A DNA stretch of 64,000 nt from assembly GCF_019802055.1 (NCBI RefSeq), contig NZ_JAHVHW010000003.1, positions 1 through 64,000 of the forward strand. The letters are read 5' to 3'. The position numbers were made by a program, and so were the translations under genes. Under the pieces are notes generated by a model. The model did no database searches. It saw only the letters and a list, made by a program, of their open reading frames with translations, and was not told where the DNA came from. Source of the stretch: Ferrimonas balearica. Its GTDB lineage: Bacteria; Pseudomonadota; Gammaproteobacteria; Enterobacterales; Shewanellaceae. This document shows positions 17,091-26,393 of the stretch, in pieces (the stretch's first letter is position 1; every line of letters begins with the position of its first letter).

Positions 17091-18350
17091 ATGGCAGGGA
17101 GCCCCATCTCCAGTGATACCGTTGCTCCGGTCGGAAGTGAAAGCACCGGGCAATACCGATTTGCGCTGATAGCGCTCACCTCCCTTTTCTTTATGTGGGG
17201 CTTCATTACCTGTCTTAATGACATTCTGATCCCCTATCTCAAAGCGCTCTTTTCGCTGAACTACACCCAGGCGATGCTGGTGCAGTTCTGTTTCTTTGGC
17301 GCCTACTTCCTGGTCTCCATTCCCGCTGGTGCACTGGTCGGGCGCATCGGTTATCAGAAGGGCATTGTGGTTGGCCTGATGGTGGCGTGTTTGGGTTGCC
17401 TGTTGTTCTACCCTTCCGCCGAGTGGGGTTCCTATTGGATGTTTCTGGCCGCGCTGTTCATTCTGGCAGCGGGGATCACCACCCTTCAGGTGGCTGCCAA
17501 CCCTTATGTCAGTGCGCTCGGCCCGGCAGATACCGCTTCCTCCCGGCTGACCCTGACCCAGGCTTTCAACTCCTTCGGCACCACCGTCGCCCCCTTCTTT
17601 GGCAGTTGGCTCATTCTGGCCAGCGCTCATGATCCGGGCCTTGAACCTAGCGCTTCCGACGTCCAACTGCCCTATTTGATGCTGGCTGCAGCGCTGTTTG
17701 TGCTGGGCCTGCTCTTTATGGCGCTCAAGTTGCCGCTGCTTGGTCTGAACAAACCCGCCCGCCTGAGCGACGCTCTGACCGGCAGTGCCTGGCAGTACCC
17801 CCATCTGGTATTGGGTGCCATCGGCATCTTTGTCTATGTGGGCGCTGAAGTGGCCATTGGCAGCTTTCTGGTGAGCTTTCTCGCCTTGCCGGAGATTGGC
17901 GGGCTGAATCACGCCGAAGCCGCCAACTACATCGCTTATTACTTTGGCGGCGCCATGGTGGGACGCTTTATCGGTGCGGCGGCGATGCAAAAGATCAAAG
18001 CGGGCAAAGCCCTGGCATTTAACGCCGCCGCTGCGGTCGTTCTGGTCGGCATCGCCATGCTGACCTCCGGCTCCGTGGCGATGTGGACCTTACTGTTGGT
18101 CGGGCTGTGTAACTCCATCATGTTCCCCACCATCTTCAGTCTGGCGATTCAGGGGCTGGGGCAGCACACCAGCCAAGGGTCGGGCATTCTCTGTCTGGCC
18201 ATTGTCGGGGGTGCCGTCGTGCCGATGCTTGCCGGCGTGCTGGCCGACAGCTGGAGCCTGCAAAGCGCCTTTATTCTGCCTCTTGTCTGTTACCTCTATA
18301 TCGCTTTTTACGGTCTTCGAGGCAGTCGGATCCGCCAGCGTCAAGCGTGA
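17091..18350 (+). CDS. Glucose/galactose MFS transporter (GluP/FucP family)
   Basis: A 419-residue permease with about 12 membrane segments. [20 protein letters not shown] and [14 protein letters not shown] are hallmarks of the FucP/GluP sugar:proton symporters, whose N-terminal WGF...ND region lies along the sugar path. It precedes the periplasmic GH3 enzyme by about 30 bases, so its job is probably to take up glucose released outside the inner membrane. GAGGGA lies before the ATG. Expression is likely under the LacI-type operator upstream. Confidence 0.88.
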   Translation: MAGSPISSDTVAPVGSESTGQYRFALIALTSLFFMWGFITCLNDILIPYLKALFSLNYTQAMLVQFCFFGAYFLVSIPAGALVGRIGYQKGIVVGLMVACLGCLLFYPSAEWGSYWMFLAALFILAAGITTLQVAANPYVSALGPADTASSRLTLTQAFNSFGTTVAPFFGSWLILASAHDPGLEPSASDVQLPYLMLAAALFVLGLLFMALKLPLLGLNKPARLSDALTGSAWQYPHLVLGAIGIFVYVGAEVAIGSFLVSFLALPEIGGLNHAEAANYIAYYFGGAMVGRFIGAAAMQKIKAGKALAFNAAAAVVLVGIAMLTSGSVAMWTLLLVGLCNSIMFPTIFSLAIQGLGQHTSQGSGILCLAIVGGAVVPMLAGVLADSWSLQSAFILPLVCYLYIAFYGLRGSRIRQRQA

Positions 18351-18381
18351 CGCTTCCGTTTAATCAGTTAGGGACAACGTG

Positions 18382-20985
18382 ATGCAACCTCTCCAACCAT
18401 CCCGTCTGCATGGAAAGCAGCACACCCTCACCGCAGCGGCGCTGGCGCTTCTGTTGACCGCCTGCGGTCAGGCGCCAGCCCCTGAAGCCGCAGCCGTCGC
18501 CAGAGAGTCGGACCAAAGGGCCGAGAGCCCGACAACGGATCTCCAACTCTGGCCCGAACTGGCGATCCCCGGTCGTAATAATCCTGAGCTTGAGCAGAGG
18601 ATTGAGAAATTGCTGGCCGGCATGACACTGGAACAAAAAGTCGCTCAGATGATTCAGCCCGAGATTCGGGACATCACGGTGGAGGATATGCGCCAGTACG
18701 GCTTTGGCTCCTACCTGAATGGTGGCGGCTCCTTCCCCGACGGCAACAAGCACGCCACGCCACAAGAGTGGATTGATCTTGCTGAGGCAATGTATCAGGC
18801 CTCCATGGATGACAGCCTTGATGGCATCGCGATCCCCACCATGTGGGGTACCGATGCGGTGCACGGGCACAACAATGTCATCGGCGCCACGCTGTTTCCC
18901 CATAACATCGGCCTGGGGGCAGCCCGAAATGCCGAACTGATTGAAGCGATCGCGGCCGCGACGGCCCGCGAGGTGATGGCCACCGGCATCGATTGGGTTT
19001 TTGCACCGACCGTCGCCGTAGCACAGGATGACCGCTGGGGCCGCACCTACGAAAGCTACAGTGAAGACCCGGCGCTGGTGCGGGATTACTCCCGGGCCAT
19101 TGTTGAGGGGCTGCAGGGAGCGGCGGACAAGGATTTCCTGTCGGACCGACGAGTCATCGCCACCGTAAAGCATTTCCTTGGTGACGGCGGTACCGAGGGG
19201 GGCGACGACCAGGGCGATACCCTGGCTTCAGAGCAGGAGCTGTTTGAGATCCACGGTCAGGGCTACGTTGGCGGCCTGACCGCGGGTGCCCAAACCGTGA
19301 TGGCCTCCTTCAACAGCTGGAATGGCGTTAAGAACCACGGCAACCCCTATCTGCTGACTGACGTACTGAAAACCCGCATGGGATTCGATGGGTTGGTGGT
19401 GGGTGACTGGAATGGCCATGGTCAGATCCCCGGTTGCAGTAACCAGTCCTGCCCGCAAGCGGTGAACGCCGGTCTCGACATCTTTATGGTGCCCACCGAC
19501 GCCTGGAAACCGCTGTATCACAACACCATCGCCCAGGTAAAAAGTGGAGCGATCCCCCAGGAGCGCATCGATGATGCGGTTCGTCGAATCCTTCGGGTCA
19601 AGTTCCGGGCCGGGTTGTTTGACAAGCCCAGTCCCGCCAAACGCCCACTCTCCGGTCAACGTGAGCTTATCGGCCATCCTGAGCACCGAGCCCTGGCGCG
19701 ACAGGCGGTGCGGGAGTCGCTGGTGCTGCTCAAGAACCAGGGCAGCCTGTTGCCGCTCGAACCCGGAATGACCGTCATGGTCACCGGTGACGGCGCCGAC
19801 AACATCGGAAAACAATCCGGAGGCTGGTCCATTACCTGGCAGGGCACCGGCAATCAGAACGGGGATTTCCCCGGCGCCACCTCCATCTATGCCGGTCTGG
19901 CTGACGCCATGTCTGCAGCGGGCGGCCAGGCGGTTCTGACGACAAATGGCGACTGGCCAGGTACCAAGGCACCCGATGCGGCGATCGTGGTATTTGGCGA
20001 GGAGCCCTATGCGGAAGGCAATGGGGACCTGGATAATCTCGAGTACCAGCGTGGCAACAAACGTGACCTGGCGCTGCTGCAACGTCTGAAGGCTCAGGGC
20101 ATTCCGGTTGTTTCGGTCTTTATCACCGGCCGCGCCCTTTGGGTGAACCCGGAGATCAACGCTTCCGATGCGTTCGTCGTTGCCTGGCTGCCCGGCACCG
20201 AAGGCAACGGCCTTGCCGACGTGTTGCTGAAAGCCCCGGATGGATCCACCCCATACGGCTTTACCGGCACCCTGCCCTTCTCCTGGCCCGCAACGCCACA
20301 ACAAGCACGCAGCAACCTTCAGGATAAGGATGCCAATCCCCTTCTGCCCGTTGGCTACGGACTGAAATATGGCGAGACAGGGCCGATGGCCGCCCGCCTT
20401 TCAGAGGATGACGGTATGGCATCCAGCACCGTGCCGTCGCGGGTATTGTTGAATCAGGGCGTCAAAGCGCCCTGGCAGATGGTGATGGGCGCCAGCATTG
20501 GTGACGAGCAACAGAGCGAGCCCGTCAGCAGCAGCGCACAGAGCAACGCCGTTCTCTCCCTGCACACCGCTGACCGAATCGTTCAGGAGGACACGCTGGT
20601 GCTGGACTTCAACGGTTCGGGCGAGGGCTGGTTGCGGTTGCAGGGTAACTTCCCGGAGGATCTGAGAGCGCTGCTGGATGGGCGCTCGGCTCTCTCTATT
20701 GAGCTTCAGGTCAGTGCACCCCTGACGGACAAACTGTTTGTTGGCATGGATTGCGAAGGGGATTGTCAGGGCGAGGTTGAGTTGCACGAAGCGATCAATC
20801 GCCTGGGCGGGAAGTGGGGCACCGTCACCATTGACCTTCAGTGCTTCGCCCAGCAAGGGGTCAACTTCGCCAAGATCCTCTCCCCCTTTGTGCTCAGCGC
20901 AGACGCAACAACCCAGCTCAAACTGGGTGAGGTTGCCCTGCTGCCAGGGGCCGGGCCTGATGCCCATTACCGCTGTCCCCTCTGA
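18382..20985 (+). CDS. GH3 beta-glucosidase, lipoprotein (exo-beta-glucan glucohydrolase type)
   Basis: An 867-residue family 3 hydrolase with lipobox LTAC (Cys28), so anchored to a membrane facing the periplasm or cell surface. The N-terminal barrel contains GTDAVHGHNNV, KHFLGDGGTEGG and the nucleophile Asp342 in VVGDWNGHGQ. A C-terminal GH3 domain follows (about 440-660), then an ExoP-type C-terminal beta domain (about 690-867). Relatives remove glucose from cello- or laminari-oligosaccharides. ATG 18382 follows TTAGGG; a GTG directly before it is the alternative. Periplasmic GH3 with GluP, and cytoplasmic GH1 with the GPH symporter, make two parallel routes. Confidence 0.93.
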   Translation: MQPLQPSRLHGKQHTLTAAALALLLTACGQAPAPEAAAVARESDQRAESPTTDLQLWPELAIPGRNNPELEQRIEKLLAGMTLEQKVAQMIQPEIRDITVEDMRQYGFGSYLNGGGSFPDGNKHATPQEWIDLAEAMYQASMDDSLDGIAIPTMWGTDAVHGHNNVIGATLFPHNIGLGAARNAELIEAIAAATAREVMATGIDWVFAPTVAVAQDDRWGRTYESYSEDPALVRDYSRAIVEGLQGAADKDFLSDRRVIATVKHFLGDGGTEGGDDQGDTLASEQELFEIHGQGYVGGLTAGAQTVMASFNSWNGVKNHGNPYLLTDVLKTRMGFDGLVVGDWNGHGQIPGCSNQSCPQAVNAGLDIFMVPTDAWKPLYHNTIAQVKSGAIPQERIDDAVRRILRVKFRAGLFDKPSPAKRPLSGQRELIGHPEHRALARQAVRESLVLLKNQGSLLPLEPGMTVMVTGDGADNIGKQSGGWSITWQGTGNQNGDFPGATSIYAGLADAMSAAGGQAVLTTNGDWPGTKAPDAAIVVFGEEPYAEGNGDLDNLEYQRGNKRDLALLQRLKAQGIPVVSVFITGRALWVNPEINASDAFVVAWLPGTEGNGLADVLLKAPDGSTPYGFTGTLPFSWPATPQQARSNLQDKDANPLLPVGYGLKYGETGPMAARLSEDDGMASSTVPSRVLLNQGVKAPWQMVMGASIGDEQQSEPVSSSAQSNAVLSLHTADRIVQEDTLVLDFNGSGEGWLRLQGNFPEDLRALLDGRSALSIELQVSAPLTDKLFVGMDCEGDCQGEVELHEAINRLGGKWGTVTIDLQCFAQQGVNFAKILSPFVLSADATTQLKLGEVALLPGAGPDAHYRCPL

Positions 20986-21008
20986 GGGCAACACTCGTCA
21001 ATATCGAA

Positions 21009-21040
21009 ACGGCCTCCCTATGTGGAGGCCGTTCTGTTTC
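21009..21040 (+). terminator. Intrinsic terminator after GH3
   Basis: ACGGCCTCC (21009-21017), a 6-base loop and GGAGGCCGT (21024-21032), followed by a T-rich tail (TCTGTTTC). The remaining bases to 21247 hold only the leader of lemA; I see no gene there. Confidence 0.75.
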
Positions 21041-21247
21041 GGCCCCCGCCGGTATCCTCCCCGGTTTCAACTAAAATATCGGCATTGGCGGGTTGGCCCC
21101 ATTCCGGTAACCGGTACCGGTTCATGTCCCCTCTCTGGCCTTAGTTAACCCGCTGTAAACCGTAACAATACCCTCTGAGAGCGGACTTTAAATCTGCCGC
21201 CTGTGCGGGTAACTTGAGCTTTATTTTGCCAACAACAGGAACCCCCC

Positions 21248-21838
21248 ATGTCCACGATCATCACTCTGGTGGTACTGGCTGCCATCGCGCTCTACGTTAT
21301 CGGTATCTACAACAAACTGGTGAACTTGAAAAATCGCCATCAGAACGCGTTTGCACAAATTGAGGTGCAACTGAAACGACGCTACGACCTGATCCCCAAT
21401 CTGGTGGAAACCGCCAAAGGCTACCTCAAGCACGAACGCGAAACCCTGGAAGCGGTGATCAGCGCCCGTAACCAGGCACTGGCTGGGCTGCAAGCGGCCA
21501 GCGCCGACCCGACCGCCGCCACCGGCATTGCCCAGTTGGCGGGTGCGGAATCCGCGCTGACCTCCGCTTTGGGCCGCCTGAACGTCGTGATGGAGGCCTA
21601 CCCCGACCTGAAGGCCAATCAGAACATGATGCAGGTGTCTGAAGAGCTGACGACAACGGAAAACCGCGTCGCGTTTGCCCGGCAAGCGTTCAACGATGCC
21701 GTAACCTCCTACAACAGCTACAAGCAACAGTTTCCTCCGGTGGTGTTTGCGGGCATGTTTGGCCACAGCCAGGACGCAACACTGCTGGAGTTTGAAGACA
21801 GCGCCGAGATCCAGGCCGCGCCGAAGGTACAGTTCTAA
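21248..21838 (+). CDS. LemA family protein
   Basis: A 196-residue protein with one N-terminal membrane segment (residues about 2-18) and a helical LemA domain: NKLVNLKNRHQNAFAQIEVQLKRRYDLIPNLV is the typical start, followed by FNDAVTSYNSY. LemA proteins occur widely beside membrane M48 proteases or TPM-domain proteins, but a molecular role is not agreed. It lies 12 bases before the M48 gene, so the two form an operon. Confidence 0.92.
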   Translation: MSTIITLVVLAAIALYVIGIYNKLVNLKNRHQNAFAQIEVQLKRRYDLIPNLVETAKGYLKHERETLEAVISARNQALAGLQAASADPTAATGIAQLAGAESALTSALGRLNVVMEAYPDLKANQNMMQVSEELTTTENRVAFARQAFNDAVTSYNSYKQQFPPVVFAGMFGHSQDATLLEFEDSAEIQAAPKVQF

Positions 21839-21850
21839 GGACACACGGAA

Positions 21851-23635
21851 ATGGATTTCTTTGCTCAACAGGACCAGGCCCGTCGACGGACCGGGCAGTT
21901 GGTGGTGCTGTTTGTACTGGCCGTTCTGTGCATCGTCGCATTGATCAACCTGCTGACTCAGGTGCTGTTCATCACCCTGGATCCTCCCGCCCCCGGCCAG
22001 CCCCTGCCTTCGCTGACTGACCGTTTGCTGTCGATGGACTCGGTGATGATCGGCGTCGCGGTCATTGCAATCATCACGCTGGTCAGTCTGTTCAAGTGGC
22101 TGATGCTCAGAGGCGGTGGCAGTGCCGTGGCGGAATCAATGGGAGGGCGTCGGCTCAACGCCAACACCGCCACCGGCGACGAACAGCGCCTGCTTAACGT
22201 CGTAGAGGAGATGGCGATCGCTGCAGGCACGCCAGTGCCGCCGGTCTACCTGCTTGAGCATGAACGGGGGATCAACGCCTTCGCCGCAGGCCACTCGCCG
22301 AAAGACGCGGTGATTGGCGTAACGCGGGGTACCCTCGAAACCATGAACCGTGACCAACTTCAGGGCGTCATCGCTCATGAGTTCAGCCACATTCTTAATG
22401 GGGATATGCGGCTGAACCTCCGTTTGATGGCGGTGCTGGCGGGCATTCTCTTTATCAGCCAGATTGGCGAATTGCTGATGCACAGCAGCCGGGGGCGAAG
22501 CAAAGAGAGCGGCCAACTGGCGCTGCTGGGTATCGGATTGCTGGTGCTGGGGTGGATCGGCACCCTGTTCGGCAAAGCGATCAAGGCGGCGGTCAGCCGC
22601 CAGCGGGAGTTTCTGGCGGACGCGTCAGCGGTACAGTTTACCCGCAACCCCAGCGGCATCGCCGACGCACTCAAACTGATTGGCGCCAGTCAGTACAACA
22701 GCCTGGTGGAAAACCCCAAGGCCACCGAGTCGAGTCACCTGTTTTTTGGCAACATCCGCCCTAAAACCCACTGGCTGGCTACCCACCCGCCCCTGGAGGA
22801 TCGGATCCGCGCCATTGAGCCCCACTGGGATGGCAATTACGCCGCCGTGGTTCAACAAAGCCAGAGGCGTAAGGAAGCCCGGCAACCTCAGCCGGAAGCC
22901 GAAAACCGCCGGCAAAGCGGGCCCAGTGGATGGATGGTTGGTGCCGCCCTGCTGGCTGCCCTGCCTACATCGCTGAAGCAGGCCAGCCATGAACCGGAGC
23001 AAGCCAGAGAGTTGGCGCTGGCCCTGTTGTGGCCCGAGCAGGACTATGAGGGCCTGCCGGAACTCCATACCAGCGTCCGCAACAACATCAACGCCCTCCA
23101 CACGCAACTGGTCGACCTCAGCGCCCGGCAGAAACTCACCCTGCTGGAGTTGTTGCCCCCGAGTTTGAACCTGTTGTCTGAACCACAGCGACAGGTGCTG
23201 CTTGAACAGCTGAAGCACCTGTGGGAGCACCAGCCTCACCGGCTGGGTCGATGGTGTGTCTGGTCCCTGCTAAACCACTTCCTGACACCGGCGCCCAAGG
23301 CCCTGCCCCGGGCCGAGCGACAATCCGCCAGTCTGGCACTGATCGCCCTGCTGGCGCACGAAGGGAACGCTGATGAGAAGGAGCAACAGAACGCCTTTTT
23401 CCGCGGCGCCAATGCCCTGACCGCCTACCAGGCAAGCTGGCCGGGCGCACCGGATTGGGCCCGGTTGAGTGAAACCCTGCCAAGGCTGGTCCACCTGCCT
23501 CCTCAGGATAAGCGACGCCTGATCCGAGCCATCGAACTGTGCGTGGCACAGGACGGCGTGCAGACTGAGGAGGAAGCGGTTCTGGTGCAGCTGTTTGCGC
23601 TACTGCTGGAAGCGCCAATCAGCCTCACCCTGTAG
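21851..23635 (+). CDS. M48-family membrane metalloprotease (HtpX-like) with long C-terminal domain
   Basis: A 594-residue protein. Two membrane segments (about 15-40 and 64-84) precede the peptidase domain with zinc motif HEFSH (His176, Glu177, His180) in VIAHEFSHILNGD and the downstream glutamate region REFLADASAVQFTRNP. Two hydrophobic segments lie between. After THPPLEDRI (about residue 315) there is a C-terminal extension of about 270 residues absent from classical HtpX (about 290 residues). Its end (LPPQDKRRLIRAIELCVAQDGVQTEEEAVLVQLF in outline) resembles a TerB-like helical domain. Probably membrane-protein quality control with LemA. Confidence 0.9.
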   Translation: MDFFAQQDQARRRTGQLVVLFVLAVLCIVALINLLTQVLFITLDPPAPGQPLPSLTDRLLSMDSVMIGVAVIAIITLVSLFKWLMLRGGGSAVAESMGGRRLNANTATGDEQRLLNVVEEMAIAAGTPVPPVYLLEHERGINAFAAGHSPKDAVIGVTRGTLETMNRDQLQGVIAHEFSHILNGDMRLNLRLMAVLAGILFISQIGELLMHSSRGRSKESGQLALLGIGLLVLGWIGTLFGKAIKAAVSRQREFLADASAVQFTRNPSGIADALKLIGASQYNSLVENPKATESSHLFFGNIRPKTHWLATHPPLEDRIRAIEPHWDGNYAAVVQQSQRRKEARQPQPEAENRRQSGPSGWMVGAALLAALPTSLKQASHEPEQARELALALLWPEQDYEGLPELHTSVRNNINALHTQLVDLSARQKLTLLELLPPSLNLLSEPQRQVLLEQLKHLWEHQPHRLGRWCVWSLLNHFLTPAPKALPRAERQSASLALIALLAHEGNADEKEQQNAFFRGANALTAYQASWPGAPDWARLSETLPRLVHLPPQDKRRLIRAIELCVAQDGVQTEEEAVLVQLFALLLEAPISLTL

Positions 23636-23648
23636 AGAAGACGCCCAC

Positions 23649-23966
23649 CTATTGGGGCGGTAATGCGTGTTCGTCCCAATAGGTTAACGGTGAAGCGCTG
23701 AGCTTACCGTTGGCACTAAGAAGATAGTGGTACTCGCAGTAAGCGTTGCAAACCACGCAGTGTCCACTGGCGCTCACCACGCAGCGGTTATCCGCCAGTG
23801 GTGTAATTCGTCCCCTGACCTGGGGAAGCTCGATTGGCTGGCCACACGAGTCACATTCGGCACGAAACCCCTTAAATGAGGCGCCGTTTTCAAACCGGTA
23901 TGGCAGCACATCCTTGAGCGGTGGGAGAAGAGTCCATTCGATTTGAGCACGGGTTAGTTGAGTCAT
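23649..23966 (-). CDS. Small cysteine-rich protein, zinc-ribbon-like, unknown function
   Basis: A 105-residue protein I do not recognise. It has two CxxC knuckles (Cys38/Cys41 in CDSCG and Cys70/Cys73 in CVVCNAYC) plus Cys62 and Cys77, fitting a zinc ribbon. No signal peptide or membrane segment. It is convergent with the M48 gene (13 bases apart). CDS status rests on its isolated position, its Cys spacing and coding-like composition. Confidence 0.6.
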   Translation of the reverse strand: MTQLTRAQIEWTLLPPLKDVLPYRFENGASFKGFRAECDSCGQPIELPQVRGRITPLADNRCVVSASGHCVVCNAYCEYHYLLSANGKLSASPLTYWDEHALPPQ

Positions 23967-24089
23967 TATTAGCTCGCCTCGATAGAGTGTCTTAACTCTA
24001 GTTCAGCTCAATGCGCAACGGCGCCCCATTTTGGCTTCCGGGATGACTTTTTTTTCCGACGCCCTTATCATCAAACACCCAAAACGGAT

Positions 24090-24101
24090 ATTGTATACAA
24101 A
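24090..24101. promoter_or_regulatory. GntR-type operator ATTGTATACAAA at the start of the proline-pathway genes
   Basis: A palindrome TTGTATACAA (24091-24100) ends eight bases before the ATG of the pyrroline-2-carboxylate reductase. The same palindrome precedes the deaminase gene at 30122. No Shine-Dalgarno can be seen between it and the ATG, so the transcript may be nearly leaderless or translation may begin elsewhere. Confidence 0.7.
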
Positions 24102-24108
24102 AATCACT

Positions 24109-25050
24109 ATGGAACAGTTAAACGCCGGGCAGGTTCATGCCGCCCTGCCCTTTCAACGTCTGGTTCCCGCCCTGCGTCAGGCCTTTACCGAAGGGGCAAC
24201 CGTGCCCCTGCGCCACCATCACGACATGGCCCATCCCGGCCACCGTGAAACCACACTGCTGCTGATGCCCGCCTGGCAGGACGGCGATAAGGCGGGCGTC
24301 AAAGTGGTCACCGTTGCCCCCCACAATACCGACCTGCCCAGCATTCAGGGGATCTACCTGCTGCTGGACCTGCCCACCGGCACGCCGGAACTGATGATGG
24401 ACGCCCCCGCCCTCACCGCACGCCGCACCGCGGCCGCTTCAGCACTGGCAGCCAGCTATCTGGCTCCGGTACACGCCGAGACCCTGCTGATGGTGGGCAC
24501 CGGCACGCTGGCGCCTCTGCTGATTGAGGCACACAGCAGCGTCCGCCCCATCAAGCGAGTGCGTCTGTGGGGACGCAACCCTGAGAAGGCGGCAGGGTTG
24601 ATCGCCCAACTGGACCATCTCGACCTGCAGTTTGAGGTGGTCACCGATCTGGAAAAGGCGGCGTCTGATGCGGACATCATCAGTGTGGCCACCCTGTCAC
24701 AAACGCCTCTGCTCAAAGGCGAGTGGCTCCGCCCCGGGCAGCATGTCGACCTGGTTGGCGCCTACCGTCCGGACATGCGGGAAGCGGATGATGACGTGGT
24801 TCGCCGCTGCCAGATATATGTCGACAGCCGGGAGGGCGCCCTCAAAGAGACCGGCGATCTCGCCATCCCTTTGGCTCAGGGCGTGATCACCCCTGACGAC
24901 ATTCACGCCACCCTGTTTGAACTGTGCCAGCAACAGCACAATGGCCGAACCGACCCGCAGGCGTTAACCCTGTTTAAATCCGTTGGCCACGCCCTTGAAG
25001 ATCTCGCCGCCGCCCGCGAAGTGGAACGGCACTGGAAGGAACAAGCATGA
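24109..25050 (+). CDS. lhpI: Delta1-pyrroline-2-carboxylate reductase (ornithine cyclodeaminase/mu-crystallin family)
   Basis: A 313-residue NAD(P)-dependent enzyme of the ornithine cyclodeaminase/mu-crystallin family. The Rossmann segment LLMVGTGTLAPLLIEAHSS (about residues 125-143) binds the nucleotide, and VDLVGAYRPDMREADDDVV is a family landmark. I call it pyrroline-2-carboxylate reductase, the second step after trans-3-hydroxyproline dehydratase, because that dehydratase is encoded at 29002-30027 under the same type of operator. Ornithine cyclodeaminase is the alternative. ATG 24109 is chosen as the start of homology; a longer frame to 24031 would cover the operator. It overlaps pepP by four bases (ATGA). 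Confidence 0.78.
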   Translation: MEQLNAGQVHAALPFQRLVPALRQAFTEGATVPLRHHHDMAHPGHRETTLLLMPAWQDGDKAGVKVVTVAPHNTDLPSIQGIYLLLDLPTGTPELMMDAPALTARRTAAASALAASYLAPVHAETLLMVGTGTLAPLLIEAHSSVRPIKRVRLWGRNPEKAAGLIAQLDHLDLQFEVVTDLEKAASDADIISVATLSQTPLLKGEWLRPGQHVDLVGAYRPDMREADDDVVRRCQIYVDSREGALKETGDLAIPLAQGVITPDDIHATLFELCQQQHNGRTDPQALTLFKSVGHALEDLAAAREVERHWKEQA

Positions 25051-26393
25051 CTCCACAACACCATCGAGCCCGGCTCTGTCAGCAACTGGACAGCAACTCT
25101 GCGATCATTGTGGTGGGTTCGCCGCAGCGTACCCGCTCCAAGAACCAGCCCTACCGGTTTACCCAGAACAAGGATTTCCTCTATCTGACCGGCTTTCATG
25201 AACCCGACGCGGTGGCATTGATCCGCCCGGGTCACGCTCAGCCCTACGTGCTGTTCTGCCGTCCAAAGGATCCCGCCCAGGAAACCAGCTTCGGAGCCCG
25301 TGTCGGGCCAGAGGGTGCGGTTGCCACGCTGGGGGCTGACCTCGCTTTCAGCATTGACGAGATCGACCAACGACTGCCGGAACTGCTGGAAACCCGTCAG
25401 CGAGTATTGCTGGGCGACGAAGAGAACCGCTTCACCCAGCGCGTCTGGGGCTGGCTCAACCAACAGCGAGGATCCGTCCGGTTCGATGAGCGTCGCCATT
25501 TCCGCTCCATGGAGCCCCTGGCAGGCCTGCTGCACGAGATGCGCATCATTAAGACCGATGCAGAGATTGCCGCCATCCGCCATGCGGTCGATGCCGCCTG
25601 CGACGCCCACCGCGCGGTGATGGCCAACACCGCCCCCGGCGTCAACGAGCGCCAGCTCAGTATGGCCTTCAACGCCACCCTGGCGCACTGGGACTGTGAT
25701 ACCGACCCCTACCCCAATATCGTGGCGGGTGGCCCCCGAGCCATGTGCCTGCACTACGATGAGAACGACAAGGTGTTGGAGTCCGGCCAGATGCTGTTGA
25801 TTGACGCCGGCGGTGAGTTCCGTGGCTACGCCTCAGACATCACCCGTACCTACCCGGTGAGCGGCACTTTCAGCGAGCCACAGGGCCAGCTGTATGAACT
25901 GGTGCTGGCTGCCCTGGATGCTGCCATCGCCGAAGTGACGCCGGGCGCACCATGGGGCCGGATCTACGACACCGCTTGCCGCGTAATGACCCAGGGCCTG
26001 CTGGATCTTGGGATCCTCAAAGGCGACCTGGAGACCCTGCTTACCGAAGAGGCTCATAAGCGCTATACCGTCCACAAAACCGGCCACTACATGGGCCTGG
26101 ATGTCCACGATGTCGGCCAGTACCGGCAGGCGGACGGCGCGTGGCGTACGCTGGAGCCGGGCATGGTGCTGACCATTGAACCGGGGATCTACTTCCCCGA
26201 TAACGCCGAAGAGGTGGACGCTCGCTGGCGTGGCATCGCCGTTCGGATTGAAGATGACATTCTGGTCACCCATACTGGAGCCGAAAATCTTTCGGCAGCG
26301 GCGCCGCGTACCGTGGCGGAGCTGGAAGCGCTGGTTGGCAGCGCCCCCATCACAAGGAGTGTCCATGTCCCCTCTGAGTCTGCGCTGCGCTGA
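25047..26393 (+). CDS. pepP: Xaa-Pro aminopeptidase (M24B family)
   Basis: A 448-residue metallopeptidase that removes an N-terminal residue followed by proline. The N-terminal creatinase-type domain includes YRFTQNKDFLYLTGF. The C-terminal pita-bread domain has the dimetal ligands: Asp in LLIDAGGEF, Asp in YASDITRTYP, His in HKTGHYMGLDVHD, Glu in LTIEPGIYF and Glu in VRIEDDIL. In this setting it would release proline or hydroxyproline from collagen-like peptides. Translationally coupled to the reductase (4-base overlap), and its 3' end overlaps the next gene by 29 bases. Confidence 0.92.
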   Translation: MTPQHHRARLCQQLDSNSAIIVVGSPQRTRSKNQPYRFTQNKDFLYLTGFHEPDAVALIRPGHAQPYVLFCRPKDPAQETSFGARVGPEGAVATLGADLAFSIDEIDQRLPELLETRQRVLLGDEENRFTQRVWGWLNQQRGSVRFDERRHFRSMEPLAGLLHEMRIIKTDAEIAAIRHAVDAACDAHRAVMANTAPGVNERQLSMAFNATLAHWDCDTDPYPNIVAGGPRAMCLHYDENDKVLESGQMLLIDAGGEFRGYASDITRTYPVSGTFSEPQGQLYELVLAALDAAIAEVTPGAPWGRIYDTACRVMTQGLLDLGILKGDLETLLTEEAHKRYTVHKTGHYMGLDVHDVGQYRQADGAWRTLEPGMVLTIEPGIYFPDNAEEVDARWRGIAVRIEDDILVTHTGAENLSAAAPRTVAELEALVGSAPITRSVHVPSESALR

